DNA of 6,318 bases. It comes from Bacteroidota bacterium. Its GTDB lineage: Bacteria; Bacteroidota; Bacteroidia; Flavobacteriales; Flavobacteriaceae. Location of the stretch: NCBI GenBank assembly GCA_023387965.1, contig JAEWHE010000035.1:1-6318 (forward strand), in the 5' to 3' direction. The notes below the pieces were generated by a model. That model was not told the origin of the DNA and did no database searches. It was given only the letters and a program-made list of their open reading frames with translations. Below, piece by piece: positions 1-6,033 of the stretch; positions within the stretch are counted from its first letter, which is position 1, and each line of letters begins with the position of its first letter. Both the position numbers and the translations under genes were made by a program.

Positions 1-625
1 CGCGGCGTACCGCCGTGAACGCTTCAATTGCATGGGTCAGTGCATCGGCTCCAGCAATCGCTGTCAAGGCGGCTGGACAAGAGAACGTCAGCTCAGGGTC
101 GCAGACCGACCACGTCGGGATCAGGAACGGACTAGAGATGCCAACCTTCAATGTGCGTTCGGAGTCAGAAAGGACTGCAACAGGCGTCACTTCAGATCCG
201 GTACCGGCAGTGGTTGGAACGGCAATCAGCGGCATGATCGGCCCAGGAACCGCGTATTCCCCGTAATAGTCCTGCGGGCGACCCCCGTGTGTCAGCAACA
301 ATGCGACGCACTTGGCCATATCGAGGCATGAGCCACCGCCCACGCCGATGACCAGATCCGGCTCGAACGAGCGCGCTTCATCGGCTGCCGCGATGGCAGA
401 TTCAACCGGGACGTCAGGAAGGGTAGAGGTGTCGATCTTGCAGGTTAGCCCTTCGTCTTCGACTTGACGAACAATGGCAAGAAAATCCGCGTCCGCTGCA
501 AGGCGACTATCGGTGATAAAGAGTGCTCGCTTTCCCAGCTTTGCGGCAATGCCGCCGATGGAGTGTCTTTGGCCACTTCCAAAAAGCAGTTCACGCGGCG
601 CCCTTAGTGTGCCGAACAGGTTCAT
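1..625 (-). CDS. Iron-containing (group III) alcohol dehydrogenase, N-terminal 208 residues, cut by the left edge
   Basis: Probably an NAD(P)-dependent, metal-dependent cytoplasmic enzyme interconverting an alcohol and an aldehyde or ketone. Visible family marks are the nucleotide-binding motif GGGSCLDMAK (about residues 96-105), PTTAGTGSEVT (137-147), and GADALTHAIEAF (192-203). In the last, Asp194 and His198 sit where FucO-like enzymes hold two of the four metal ligands; the other two histidines lie beyond the edge. The family is usually about 380 residues, so roughly the last 45% is missing; the visible reading frame is intact. The ATG at 625-623 is preceded by GGAGGA (minus strand, plus positions 632-637) at 6 nt spacing, which fixes the start. 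It follows the LDH2-type gene by 19 nt and is almost certainly cotranscribed with it. Maleylacetate reductase, lactaldehyde reductase and hydroxybutyrate dehydrogenase belong to the same superfamily, so the substrate is open. Confidence 0.93.
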   Translation of the reverse strand, partial: MNLFGTLRAPRELLFGSGQRHSIGGIAAKLGKRALFITDSRLAADADFLAIVRQVEDEGLTCKIDTSTLPDVPVESAIAAADEARSFEPDLVIGVGGGSCLDMAKCVALLLTHGGRPQDYYGEYAVPGPIMPLIAVPTTAGTGSEVTPVAVLSDSERTLKVGISSPFLIPTWSVCDPELTFSCPAALTAIAGADALTHAIEAFTAVRR

Positions 626-631
626 CTATTT

Positions 632-637
632 TCCTCC
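632..637 (-). promoter_or_regulatory. Shine-Dalgarno site of the Fe-dependent alcohol dehydrogenase
   Basis: GGAGGA on the minus strand lies 6 nt before the ATG at 625, inside the 19-nt gap after the upstream dehydrogenase stop codon. It decides the start of a gene whose 3' end is outside the window. Confidence 0.8.
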
Positions 638-644
638 GGTTGCA

Positions 645-1649
645 TCAGGCGGCGGCCAGGGCCGTCAATTGCTGAAAAAGTGGTTGCGGAAGCTCGATGC
701 CCTCCTGGAGCGCTGCGGCTCGACGTGCGCGGGCACCGTCGCCTGGCACCGCCACTGGGTTTGTGGGATCGCGCGGTGAGGAGCTCCGCAGCTGCGATAG
801 GTATTCAGAGAGGGCAGCACTGTTGCCCCGACCCGAGGCGGGATCGATCAGGACAAGCAGGTCGCCTTTGTTGGCGATGCGCGCGTCATCCAGTGTTCCG
901 CCAACCATGGGAGCTACCTGCGATCCCGCCAGCGAGGCGATCAGGAGCTCGATGGCCAAACCGAGGCCGTAGCCCTTTGCTCCTCCGAAAGGCGCGACCG
1001 CTCCATGTTTGGCGCGGTTCGGATCAGTTGTTGCTCGCCCTTCTTCGTCGACGGCCCAACCTGCAGGGATCGGCTCATTTCGAAGAGCATGGTTGTTGAT
1101 CTTTCCCATCGAGACGATGCTGGTGGCGAAGTCGAGAATGAAGGGTTCATCGGCAGTCGGAATGCCGATCGCCAGGGGATTGGTACCAAGAAGGGCTTGC
1201 GTGCCGCCGAAGGGGTGGACGAGAGCCTCGCTCGTTGACATTGCCAGGCAGATCAAATCGTCGCGGACTGCATCCTCCACATAGTAGGCGAGCATGCCGA
1301 TGTGGTTTGCATTCCGTATTGCCGCCACGGCGACGCCGGTCTCGCTCACGACCGTGCGCATGCGCTGCATTGTCTGCATGACGACAACGGGACCCAAGCC
1401 CCGCTCCCCATCGACGCACAGTACCGCCTCTCTTCTCCATTCCACGTTACCATTGGCATTCGCGTCGATAAGCCCCTTGTCGAGCCGGGACAGCAGGAGG
1501 GGCAGACGCTGCAGGCCATGAGATGGCAGGCCGCGCAATTCCGCTTCTATGAGAAGGTCAGTCTGGAGCGTCGCGTTGTGCTGTGGGACGCCATGCTTTT
1601 CAAGCAGCGACTGAGCCAGACAGCGAAGAGAGCCCGAAGAGTGCAGCAC
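645..1649 (-). CDS. LDH2/MDH2-family oxidoreductase (malate/L-lactate dehydrogenase-like)
   Basis: A 334-residue, apparently complete cytoplasmic NAD(P)-dependent oxidoreductase acting on a 2-hydroxyacid/2-oxoacid pair. This is the family of YbiC-type dehydrogenases, 2,3-diketo-L-gulonate reductase, sulfolactate dehydrogenase ComC and ureidoglycolate dehydrogenase. Visible marks are SHGLQRL (43-49), with His44 and Arg48 at the positions of the catalytic His and substrate Arg in diketogulonate reductase; NANHIG (113-118); TNPLAIGIPT (156-165); FATSIVSMGKI (174-184); GGAKGYGLGLAIELL (222-236); and VPGDGARARR near the C-terminus. Family members are usually about 330-360 residues. The start is a GTG at 1649-1647: an in-frame stop lies just upstream (1661-1659) and AGGA (minus strand, 1660-1657) gives 7 nt spacing. 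It is the first gene of the leftward operon, transcribed from the shared control region. The exact substrate cannot be read from sequence alone. Confidence 0.92.
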   Translation of the reverse strand: MLHSSGSLRCLAQSLLEKHGVPQHNATLQTDLLIEAELRGLPSHGLQRLPLLLSRLDKGLIDANANGNVEWRREAVLCVDGERGLGPVVVMQTMQRMRTVVSETGVAVAAIRNANHIGMLAYYVEDAVRDDLICLAMSTSEALVHPFGGTQALLGTNPLAIGIPTADEPFILDFATSIVSMGKINNHALRNEPIPAGWAVDEEGRATTDPNRAKHGAVAPFGGAKGYGLGLAIELLIASLAGSQVAPMVGGTLDDARIANKGDLLVLIDPASGRGNSAALSEYLSQLRSSSPRDPTNPVAVPGDGARARRAAALQEGIELPQPLFQQLTALAAA

Positions 1650-1667
1650 CGCGAAATCCTATATGAA

Positions 1668-1700
1668 ATCGTATATGATATTCTATTTGACATATGATAT
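1668..1700. promoter_or_regulatory. Candidate operators for the GntR/FadR-type regulator
   Basis: Two copies of ATATGATAT, each symmetric about a central G, lie at 1673-1681 and 1692-1700, 19 bp centre to centre (close to two helical turns). The first is embedded in an imperfect 12-bp palindrome, ATCGTATATGAT (1668-1679; 10 of 12 positions symmetric). One half of that resembles the yGTM/KACy pattern of FadR-subfamily operators. The second copy overlaps the TTGACA box. Position and symmetry fit autoregulation by the adjacent repressor plus control of both operons. Binding is inferred, not shown. Confidence 0.5.
1687..1692 (+). promoter_or_regulatory. Candidate -35 box of the regulator/ABC transporter promoter
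   Basis: This is a perfect TTGACA 54 nt before the regulator GTG. The hexamer 17 bp downstream (AACAAA, 1710-1715) is a poor -10, so either the -10 is weak or alphaproteobacterial sigma tolerance applies. Its last base is the first base of the second ATATGATAT copy, so a bound repressor would block it. Confidence 0.4.
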
Positions 1701-1745
1701 GGATTTTGCAACAAAAGATTTTAGATCCAGCTTCGGAGAATTCGC

Positions 1746-2432
1746 GTGGCAGTTGCGGCAGAACGAGATAGGCGGGTGGGCGTGGTGCGTCCCACCAGTG
1801 TTGTCGAGGGTGTCTACGACAGCATCTATCATCGCTTGATGTCGTTGGAGATCGCTCCAGGTGCCCGTATCCCCATCGACCTATTCGCCAGAGAGCTCGG
1901 AGTTTCTCAGACGCCCATTCGTGAGGCGCTCAGTCGCCTGGAGCGAGAAGGTCTTGTTCGCAAGGAGCACCTGATTGGTTACTCGGCTGCGCCTCAGTGG
2001 ACGCGCAAGCAGTTCGAAGACTTATATGCCTTCCGCTTGCTGATCGAGCCTGAGTCTGCCCGCCTTGCCGCAGAGAACATGACGCCAGAGGCACTGCAGC
2101 AGTTGGAGATCTTTTCCGCTGATATGGGGCAGGGCGGGCCGCCGGTGGACCGCAATACGCGCTACTCAAGATTTGCTCGCGCCGATGCGCAGTTTCACGA
2201 CGCCATCCTGAAGATTGCTGACAACGATGTTATTCGCAACACGCTATCGAACCAGCATATCCATCTACATATCTTCCGCCTGATGTTTCACACGCGCGTG
2301 ACGCAGGAGGCGCTGCAGGAACATGAGGACTTGCTTACTGCATTTCGCTCGAGTGATCCTAAGGCTGCCTTCGAGGCTATGCGCCTCCACATAGAGCGCT
2401 CCCGCGATCGCTTGCTCTCGGCTTTCGAATGA
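1746..2432 (+). CDS. GntR-family transcriptional regulator, FadR subfamily with FCD ligand domain
   Basis: A 228-residue DNA-binding regulator, probably a repressor released by a small organic acid or sugar-derived effector. The N-terminal winged helix-turn-helix covers about residues 17-85, with the characteristic LGVSQTPIREALSRLEREGLV at 51-71. The all-helical FCD domain follows (about 90-220). It keeps the full metal/ligand set of the family: Asp147 and His151 in the ADAQFHDAI segment, His193 in QEHEDLL, and His215 in MRLHIERS; such FCD domains typically bind a metal and a carboxylate. The start is GTG at 1746 with GGAGA at 1735-1739; a GTG at 1776 is an alternative. The stop overlaps the ATPase start as ATGA (2429-2432), so regulator and transporter are one transcript. 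The control region upstream carries repeated palindromes that are its likely targets. Confidence 0.94.
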   Translation: MAVAAERDRRVGVVRPTSVVEGVYDSIYHRLMSLEIAPGARIPIDLFARELGVSQTPIREALSRLEREGLVRKEHLIGYSAAPQWTRKQFEDLYAFRLLIEPESARLAAENMTPEALQQLEIFSADMGQGGPPVDRNTRYSRFARADAQFHDAILKIADNDVIRNTLSNQHIHLHIFRLMFHTRVTQEALQEHEDLLTAFRSSDPKAAFEAMRLHIERSRDRLLSAFE

Positions 2433-4018
2433 ACGCGTCCGTGTCTCCCCATTCGCTTCCCCCTGCATCCAGCGTAATCGCAACTTTGCGGGCGGAGGGG
2501 CTAAGCAAGGCTTATGGTCCTATCACCGTCCTGTCGGACGTTACGCTCGATGTCCGGCCCGGCGAAATCCACGCGGTCATCGGGGAAAACGGGGCCGGAA
2601 AGTCGACGCTGATGAAGCTTTTGTCGGGGCACGTTGCGCCGACGAGCGGAGAGCTTTCTCTGGACGGTTCCCCGATCAGGTTCAAGAATGCGGTGGAGGC
2701 CGAGAAGGCTGGTATCGTACTCGTGCACCAGGAGATCCTGCTTGCTCCAGATCTGACCGTCGCGGAAAACCTGTTTCTTGGCCATGAGGTCGGGCGGGGC
2801 CTTTTCACCGATGACAAGTTCATGAACCGCAAAGCTGCGGAACTGCTTGCGAAAGTGGATTCGTCGGCGCGGCCTCGCGATCGCGTCAGCGAGCTGCCGC
2901 TTGCCCAGCGCCAGTTGGTCCAGATTGCGCGGGCGCTCTTGTATGAGCGCAAACTTGTCATCTTCGACGAGCCGACAGCCGTTCTCGCGCATGACGAAGT
3001 CTCAGCACTCCTGGATATTATTCGCAAGCTTCGCAACGATGGCGTAGCCGTGCTGTACATCTCGCATCGTCTCGATGAGGTTCAGGCCTTGGCGGACCGT
3101 GTCACGGTGCTACGTGACGGGCAGTTGATCGGCACTTGGGCCGCCAAAGGCCTCGGCACGCGTGAGATGGCCGAGCTGATGGTGGGTCGAAAGCTTGATA
3201 GTCTTTATCCGCATAAGCGGCCAGTTGCGACCGCCGCGCCTCTGTTATCCGTCTCCGGGCTATCAGTGGAGGGCGCTCTCGAGAAGGTGTCGTTCGAGCT
3301 TCGCCCAGGAGAGGTTTTGGGCATCGGCGGCATGATCGGTGCGGGGCGCACGGAGCTAATGGAAGCTCTCGTGGGCTTGAGGTCATCTACCGCAGACAGT
3401 GTTGTCGTGAATGGAACTGAAATCCATCATCGCACGGTACGCTCGATGATGGATGCCGGCCTTGTGTATCTCACGGAGGATCGAAAAGGGAAGGGGCTCC
3501 TTCTGGAGGAGAAGCTGGCTCCAAACCTGACACTGCAGGCGCTTGATGCAGTTAATCCGAGGAGTGTGCTCAACAAGCGGGAGGAGACATCAAGGCTGCA
3601 GAAGGCGGTATCGGACTACGATATCCGTGTCCGTACGCTTCGTCTGGAAGCCGGCAAGCTCTCGGGAGGAAACCAGCAGAAGCTGCTTTTGGCGAAAGTG
3701 ATGATGGCGGACCCTTCCGTCATCATCATCGACGAGCCGACGCGCGGCATCGATATCGGCAACAAGAGCCAGATCTACGATTTTATCGACGCATTGGTGC
3801 GCGCCGGCAAGGCCTGCATCGTTATTTCATCAGAGATGCAGGAGCTCGTTGGAGTTTCTGACCGTGTTCTGGTGATGCGGGCTGGCAGGATCGTAGCCGA
3901 ACTGCGCGACGAGCAGATTAACGAGGAGAATGTTGTCTACGCCGCCACGACGGGTGGCGGTGCGGGCATTGGGGAGGATGGACATGACCACAGCAACAAC
4001 CACGCTCGTACCTGTTGA
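2429..4018 (+). CDS. Sugar ABC transporter ATP-binding protein, RbsA/MglA/XylG type with two nucleotide-binding domains
   Basis: A 529-residue cytoplasmic ATPase that powers sugar import as the fused two-domain subunit of the ribose/galactose/xylose (CUT2) class. Domain 1 has Walker A GENGAGKST (52-60), Q-loop Gln101, a degenerate signature LPLAQRQ (156-162), Walker B LVIFDEPT (176-183) and His213 in ISHRLDEV. Domain 2 has GMIGAGRTEL (301-310) with Arg in place of the Walker A Lys, a good signature LSGGNQQK (411-418), and Walker B VIIIDEPTRGID (431-442), followed by ISSEM where the switch His is lost. This asymmetry is usual in the class. The start ATG overlaps the regulator stop (ATGA) and has no clear Shine-Dalgarno site, so translational coupling is likely. 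The last 35 nt overlap the permease gene and add a His- and Asn-rich tail (about 518-526). The substrate cannot be deduced from this subunit. Confidence 0.96.
   Translation: MNASVSPHSLPPASSVIATLRAEGLSKAYGPITVLSDVTLDVRPGEIHAVIGENGAGKSTLMKLLSGHVAPTSGELSLDGSPIRFKNAVEAEKAGIVLVHQEILLAPDLTVAENLFLGHEVGRGLFTDDKFMNRKAAELLAKVDSSARPRDRVSELPLAQRQLVQIARALLYERKLVIFDEPTAVLAHDEVSALLDIIRKLRNDGVAVLYISHRLDEVQALADRVTVLRDGQLIGTWAAKGLGTREMAELMVGRKLDSLYPHKRPVATAAPLLSVSGLSVEGALEKVSFELRPGEVLGIGGMIGAGRTELMEALVGLRSSTADSVVVNGTEIHHRTVRSMMDAGLVYLTEDRKGKGLLLEEKLAPNLTLQALDAVNPRSVLNKREETSRLQKAVSDYDIRVRTLRLEAGKLSGGNQQKLLLAKVMMADPSVIIIDEPTRGIDIGNKSQIYDFIDALVRAGKACIVISSEMQELVGVSDRVLVMRAGRIVAELRDEQINEENVVYAATTGGGAGIGEDGHDHSNNHARTC
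3971..3977 (+). promoter_or_regulatory. Shine-Dalgarno site that selects the permease start
   Basis: GGGGAGG lies inside the 3' end of the ATPase gene. It abuts the ATG at 3978 with no spacing but stands 6 nt before the ATG at 3984, which therefore is the better start. A further in-frame ATG at 3930 lacks support from family alignment and would lengthen the protein by 18 residues. Confidence 0.7.
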
Positions 4019-4979
4019 CGACGGTCTGCGGATCCGCTGGGCCGAACTGGCGCCATTCATCGCGCTTGCGGTAATCGTCGTGCTCGGGGCTCTTTTGAAC
4101 CCCAACTTCCTCGCGGCTGCAAACATCATCAACGTTGTCACGCGCAGCGCATTCATCGCGGTGATCGCGCTCGGCGCGACCTTCGTCATCGCCTCAGGGG
4201 GTCTGGATCTTTCCGTGGGCTCCATGCTCGCCTTTGTCACGGGCATCATGATCATGGGGATGAACTATCTGGCGCCGGAGTTCGGCACCTGGGCCATTCC
4301 AATGGGTGCAGTCCTGGCAGTCCTTGTCGGCTCCCTGTGCGGCTTGTTCAATGGTCTCATCGTCACGGTAGGGCGCATCGAACCGTTCATCGTGACGCTC
4401 GGTACGATGGGGATCTTCCGCGCCCTTATCACCTTCATGACCAATGGTGGGTCCTTGCCGATCGACCGCAGTCTGCGGGAGGCTTACCGCCCTGTCTATT
4501 TCGGCGATCTCCTCGGTATCCCCTATCCGGTGCTGATCACCTTCGTGATGGTCCTGCTCGGTGCCTTTCTGCTCTACAAGACCAAGTATGGGCGGCGCCT
4601 GACGTCGGCCGGTTCCAATGTCGAAGTAGCAAGGTTCTCCGGCGTCAATGTCGCTAAGGTCAGAACCCTTGCCTTTGTGATCCAAGGGTTTTGCGTGGCC
4701 GTCGCCGCCATCTGCTATGTGCCACGCCTCGGCGCGGTGACACCCACGACGGGACAGTTGTGGGAATTGCAGGTCATCACCGCCGTTGTCATCGGGGGCA
4801 CGGTACTCCGGGGTGGCCGCGGACGCATCGGCGGGACCATTGCGGGCGTCCTGATCCTCGAGGTCATCGCCAACGTCATGGTCCTGTCGGACATGGTTTC
4901 GGAATATCTCGTCGCCGCAGTTCAGGGAGCGATCATCATCATCGCGATGCTGGCGCACCGGTTGACGGCCAATCGTTAA
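3984..4979 (+). CDS. Sugar ABC transporter permease, RbsC type
   Basis: A 331-residue inner-membrane permease of the BPD_transp_2 family, forming the channel driven by the preceding ATPase. Hydrophobic segments are seen at about 22-38, 51-72, 80-97, 104-127, 136-152, 180-199, 226-246, 262-276, 286-302 and 308-325. Family marks are GGLDLSVGS (72-80), NGLIVTVGRIEPFIVTLGT (123-141), the cytoplasmic loop KYGRRLTSAGSNVEVARFSG (201-220) that contacts the ATPase, and GGTVLRGGRGRIGGT (271-285). The length is normal for RbsC. The start at 3984 is chosen on Shine-Dalgarno spacing; 3978 or 3930 are in-frame alternatives. It overlaps the ATPase end by 35 nt and is followed after 26 nt by the binding-protein gene. 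Only one permease is present, which fits a homodimer as in RbsC. Confidence 0.95.
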   Translation: MTTATTTLVPVDDGLRIRWAELAPFIALAVIVVLGALLNPNFLAAANIINVVTRSAFIAVIALGATFVIASGGLDLSVGSMLAFVTGIMIMGMNYLAPEFGTWAIPMGAVLAVLVGSLCGLFNGLIVTVGRIEPFIVTLGTMGIFRALITFMTNGGSLPIDRSLREAYRPVYFGDLLGIPYPVLITFVMVLLGAFLLYKTKYGRRLTSAGSNVEVARFSGVNVAKVRTLAFVIQGFCVAVAAICYVPRLGAVTPTTGQLWELQVITAVVIGGTVLRGGRGRIGGTIAGVLILEVIANVMVLSDMVSEYLVAAVQGAIIIIAMLAHRLTANR

Positions 4980-4993
4980 GAAGCAGACTTCAA

Positions 4994-5003
4994 GAGGAGG
5001 AGA
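4994..5003 (+). promoter_or_regulatory. Very strong Shine-Dalgarno site of the binding-protein gene
   Basis: A GAGGAGGAGA run has its AGGAGG core (4995-5000) 5 nt before the ATG at 5006. It is far stronger than the site at the ATPase start, as expected where the binding protein is made in excess over the membrane complex. Confidence 0.75.
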
Positions 5004-5005
5004 AC

Positions 5006-5971
5006 ATGAAGTCATTACTACCCAAAGCAGGCATCCTGCTGTCGTCCGCAGCCCTTGCACTTGCTGTATCGCTCACCGGTGCACAAGCGCAGGAGAAAAG
5101 GACCATCGCCGTATCGATCCCGGCGGCAACCCATGGCTGGACGGGAGGAGTCGTCTATCATGCGGAGCAGGCCGAAAAGGAGATCGAGGCGGCCTTCCCC
5201 AACATTGACGTGGTGCTATCGACCGCCTCGTCGGCACCTGCCCAGGTTTCGTCTCTGGAAGACCTGGGCGCAACGCGCAAGCTCGACGCGCTCGTCATCT
5301 TGCCGTTCACTTCTGAAGAACTGACCAGCCCGGTCGAGCAGATCAAAGAGAGCGGCACCTTCATTTCCGTTGTTGATCGCGGGCTGACCGATCCCAACGT
5401 TCAAGACCTCTACGTTGCCGGCGACAACATCGCAGTTGGCGCCAATACGGCACGATGGCTTGCCGATAAGCTCGGCGGTGAAGGTGAGATCGTGGTCTTG
5501 CGCGGCATCCCGACGGTGATCGACGACGAGCGGATCAAGGGCTTCTCGGATGTCATTGCAGATACTAACATCAAGATCCTCGACATCCAGTACGCCAACT
5601 GGAATCAGGACGAGGCCTTCAAACTGATGCAGGATTATCTTGCAAAGTATCCCAAGATCGATGCCGTTTGGGCAAATGACGACGACATGCTTCTTGGTGT
5701 TCTGGAGGCAATCGACAGCGCTGGCCGCAAGGACATCAAGTATGCCCTTGGCGGCAATGGCATGAAGCAGGTTATCGAGATGGTGAAGGCGGGCGACGAG
5801 CGTACGCCGATTTCTACGCCTTATCCGCCTTCGATGATCAAGTCAGCCATCTATATGACCGCCGCGCAGTTCAATGGCCAGGCACCCATGCGAGGCACCT
5901 TCCTTCTTGGAGCACCGCTCATCACGCCGGAAAATGCCGACCAGTTCTATTTCCCGGATTCCCCATTCTAA
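5006..5971 (+). CDS. Periplasmic sugar-binding protein of the ABC transporter (type 1 fold, Peripla_BP_4/RbsB-like)
   Basis: A 321-residue secreted substrate receptor. Residues 1-28 form a Sec signal peptide: Lys2 and Lys7, a hydrophobic core at 8-24, and an AQA site with cleavage expected after Ala28. No lipobox Cys is present, so it is soluble in the periplasm. The mature protein begins with a strand (TIAVSIP, 33-39) and then HGWTGGVVYHAEQAEKE (43-59), where aromatic Trp45 stands at the usual sugar-stacking position. Other likely pocket residues by family position are Asp124-Arg125 (VVDRG), Arg166, Arg176 in DDERIKGF, and Asn224-Asp226 in VWANDDD. This DR/R/ND pattern is typical of RbsB-like sugar receptors. 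The start is fixed by the AGGAGG and by the signal peptide; the frame is open further upstream, but that part overlaps the permease and encodes no plausible protein. The ligand is unknown. Confidence 0.95.
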   Translation: MKSLLPKAGILLSSAALALAVSLTGAQAQEKRTIAVSIPAATHGWTGGVVYHAEQAEKEIEAAFPNIDVVLSTASSAPAQVSSLEDLGATRKLDALVILPFTSEELTSPVEQIKESGTFISVVDRGLTDPNVQDLYVAGDNIAVGANTARWLADKLGGEGEIVVLRGIPTVIDDERIKGFSDVIADTNIKILDIQYANWNQDEAFKLMQDYLAKYPKIDAVWANDDDMLLGVLEAIDSAGRKDIKYALGGNGMKQVIEMVKAGDERTPISTPYPPSMIKSAIYMTAAQFNGQAPMRGTFLLGAPLITPENADQFYFPDSPF

Positions 5972-5978
5972 CACTACG

Positions 5979-6007
5979 GGCGGTGCCGCAGCAGTTGTGG
6001 CGCCGCC
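5979..6007 (+). other. Strong intergenic RNA stem-loop after the binding-protein gene
   Basis: GGCGGTGCCGCA (5979-5990) pairs with TGTGGCGCCGCC (5996-6007) over 12 bp with two G-U wobbles, leaving a 5-nt loop (GCAGT). It begins 7 nt after the TAA and is followed by AAACCC rather than a T run, so it is not a classic Rho-independent terminator. The likely role is to protect the upstream binding-protein mRNA from 3' exonucleases or to attenuate read-through into the DJ-1/PfpI gene, 26 nt further on. Confidence 0.65.
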
Positions 6008-6033
6008 AAACCCAACGCGAGAGGAGACATAAC

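Larger units (their letters stand above)
1650..1745. promoter_or_regulatory. Divergent AT-rich control region between the dehydrogenase operon and the regulator/ABC operon
   Basis: These 96 bp separate two divergent GTG-started genes and are strikingly AT-rich next to their GC-rich flanks. They must hold the promoters of both operons unless transcription enters from inside a gene. ATATGA occurs at 1661, 1673 and 1692, so sites spread across the whole leftward side. A TAGAAT hexamer on the minus strand (plus 1680-1685) could be the -10 box of the dehydrogenase operon, but its -35 is poor. The regulator's Shine-Dalgarno GGAGA is at 1735-1739, 6 nt before its GTG. Confidence 0.7.

Noticed and set aside
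15..1697. Several plus-strand open frames opposite the two dehydrogenase genes.
   Set aside because: The minus-strand products carry complete family motifs, while the plus-strand frames show none and have no plausible ribosome sites.
2501..3060. Two minus-strand open frames opposite the ATPase (163 and 182 residues).
   Set aside because: They lie fully antisense to a well-supported ATPase and show low-complexity Arg/Ser composition and no recognisable motif.
3331..3360. Missing Walker A lysine in the second ATPase domain as a sign of a broken gene.
   Set aside because: The GAGRTEL form with Arg is usual in the second domain of RbsA/MglA-type ATPases, so it is a family trait rather than decay.
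3930..3983. Longer permease start at the ATG at 3930 giving 349 residues.
   Set aside because: The extra N-terminal 18 residues are encoded inside the ATPase gene and look unlike a permease N-terminus; GGGGAGG at 3971-3977 has proper spacing only to the ATG at 3984.
4691..5005. Upstream in-frame extension of the binding-protein frame by 105 residues.
   Set aside because: It overlaps the permease in another frame, is rich in Arg, Gly and His as expected of a shadow frame, and would bury the clear signal peptide that starts at 5006.
4194..5060. Long minus-strand open frame of 288 residues opposite the permease.
   Set aside because: It is rich in Asp, His, Arg and Gln with no domain or ribosome site, which is the typical antisense shadow of a GC-rich membrane-protein gene.
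5241..5268. Inverted repeat CCCAGGT...ACCTGGG inside the binding-protein gene.
   Set aside because: It is a short repeat within a conserved coding region, with no regulatory context; chance is a sufficient explanation.
5979..6030. Rho-independent terminator ending the transporter operon.
   Set aside because: The stem is strong, but no T run follows and a gene with a strong ribosome site starts 26 nt later; it is kept as a stem-loop rather than called a terminator.
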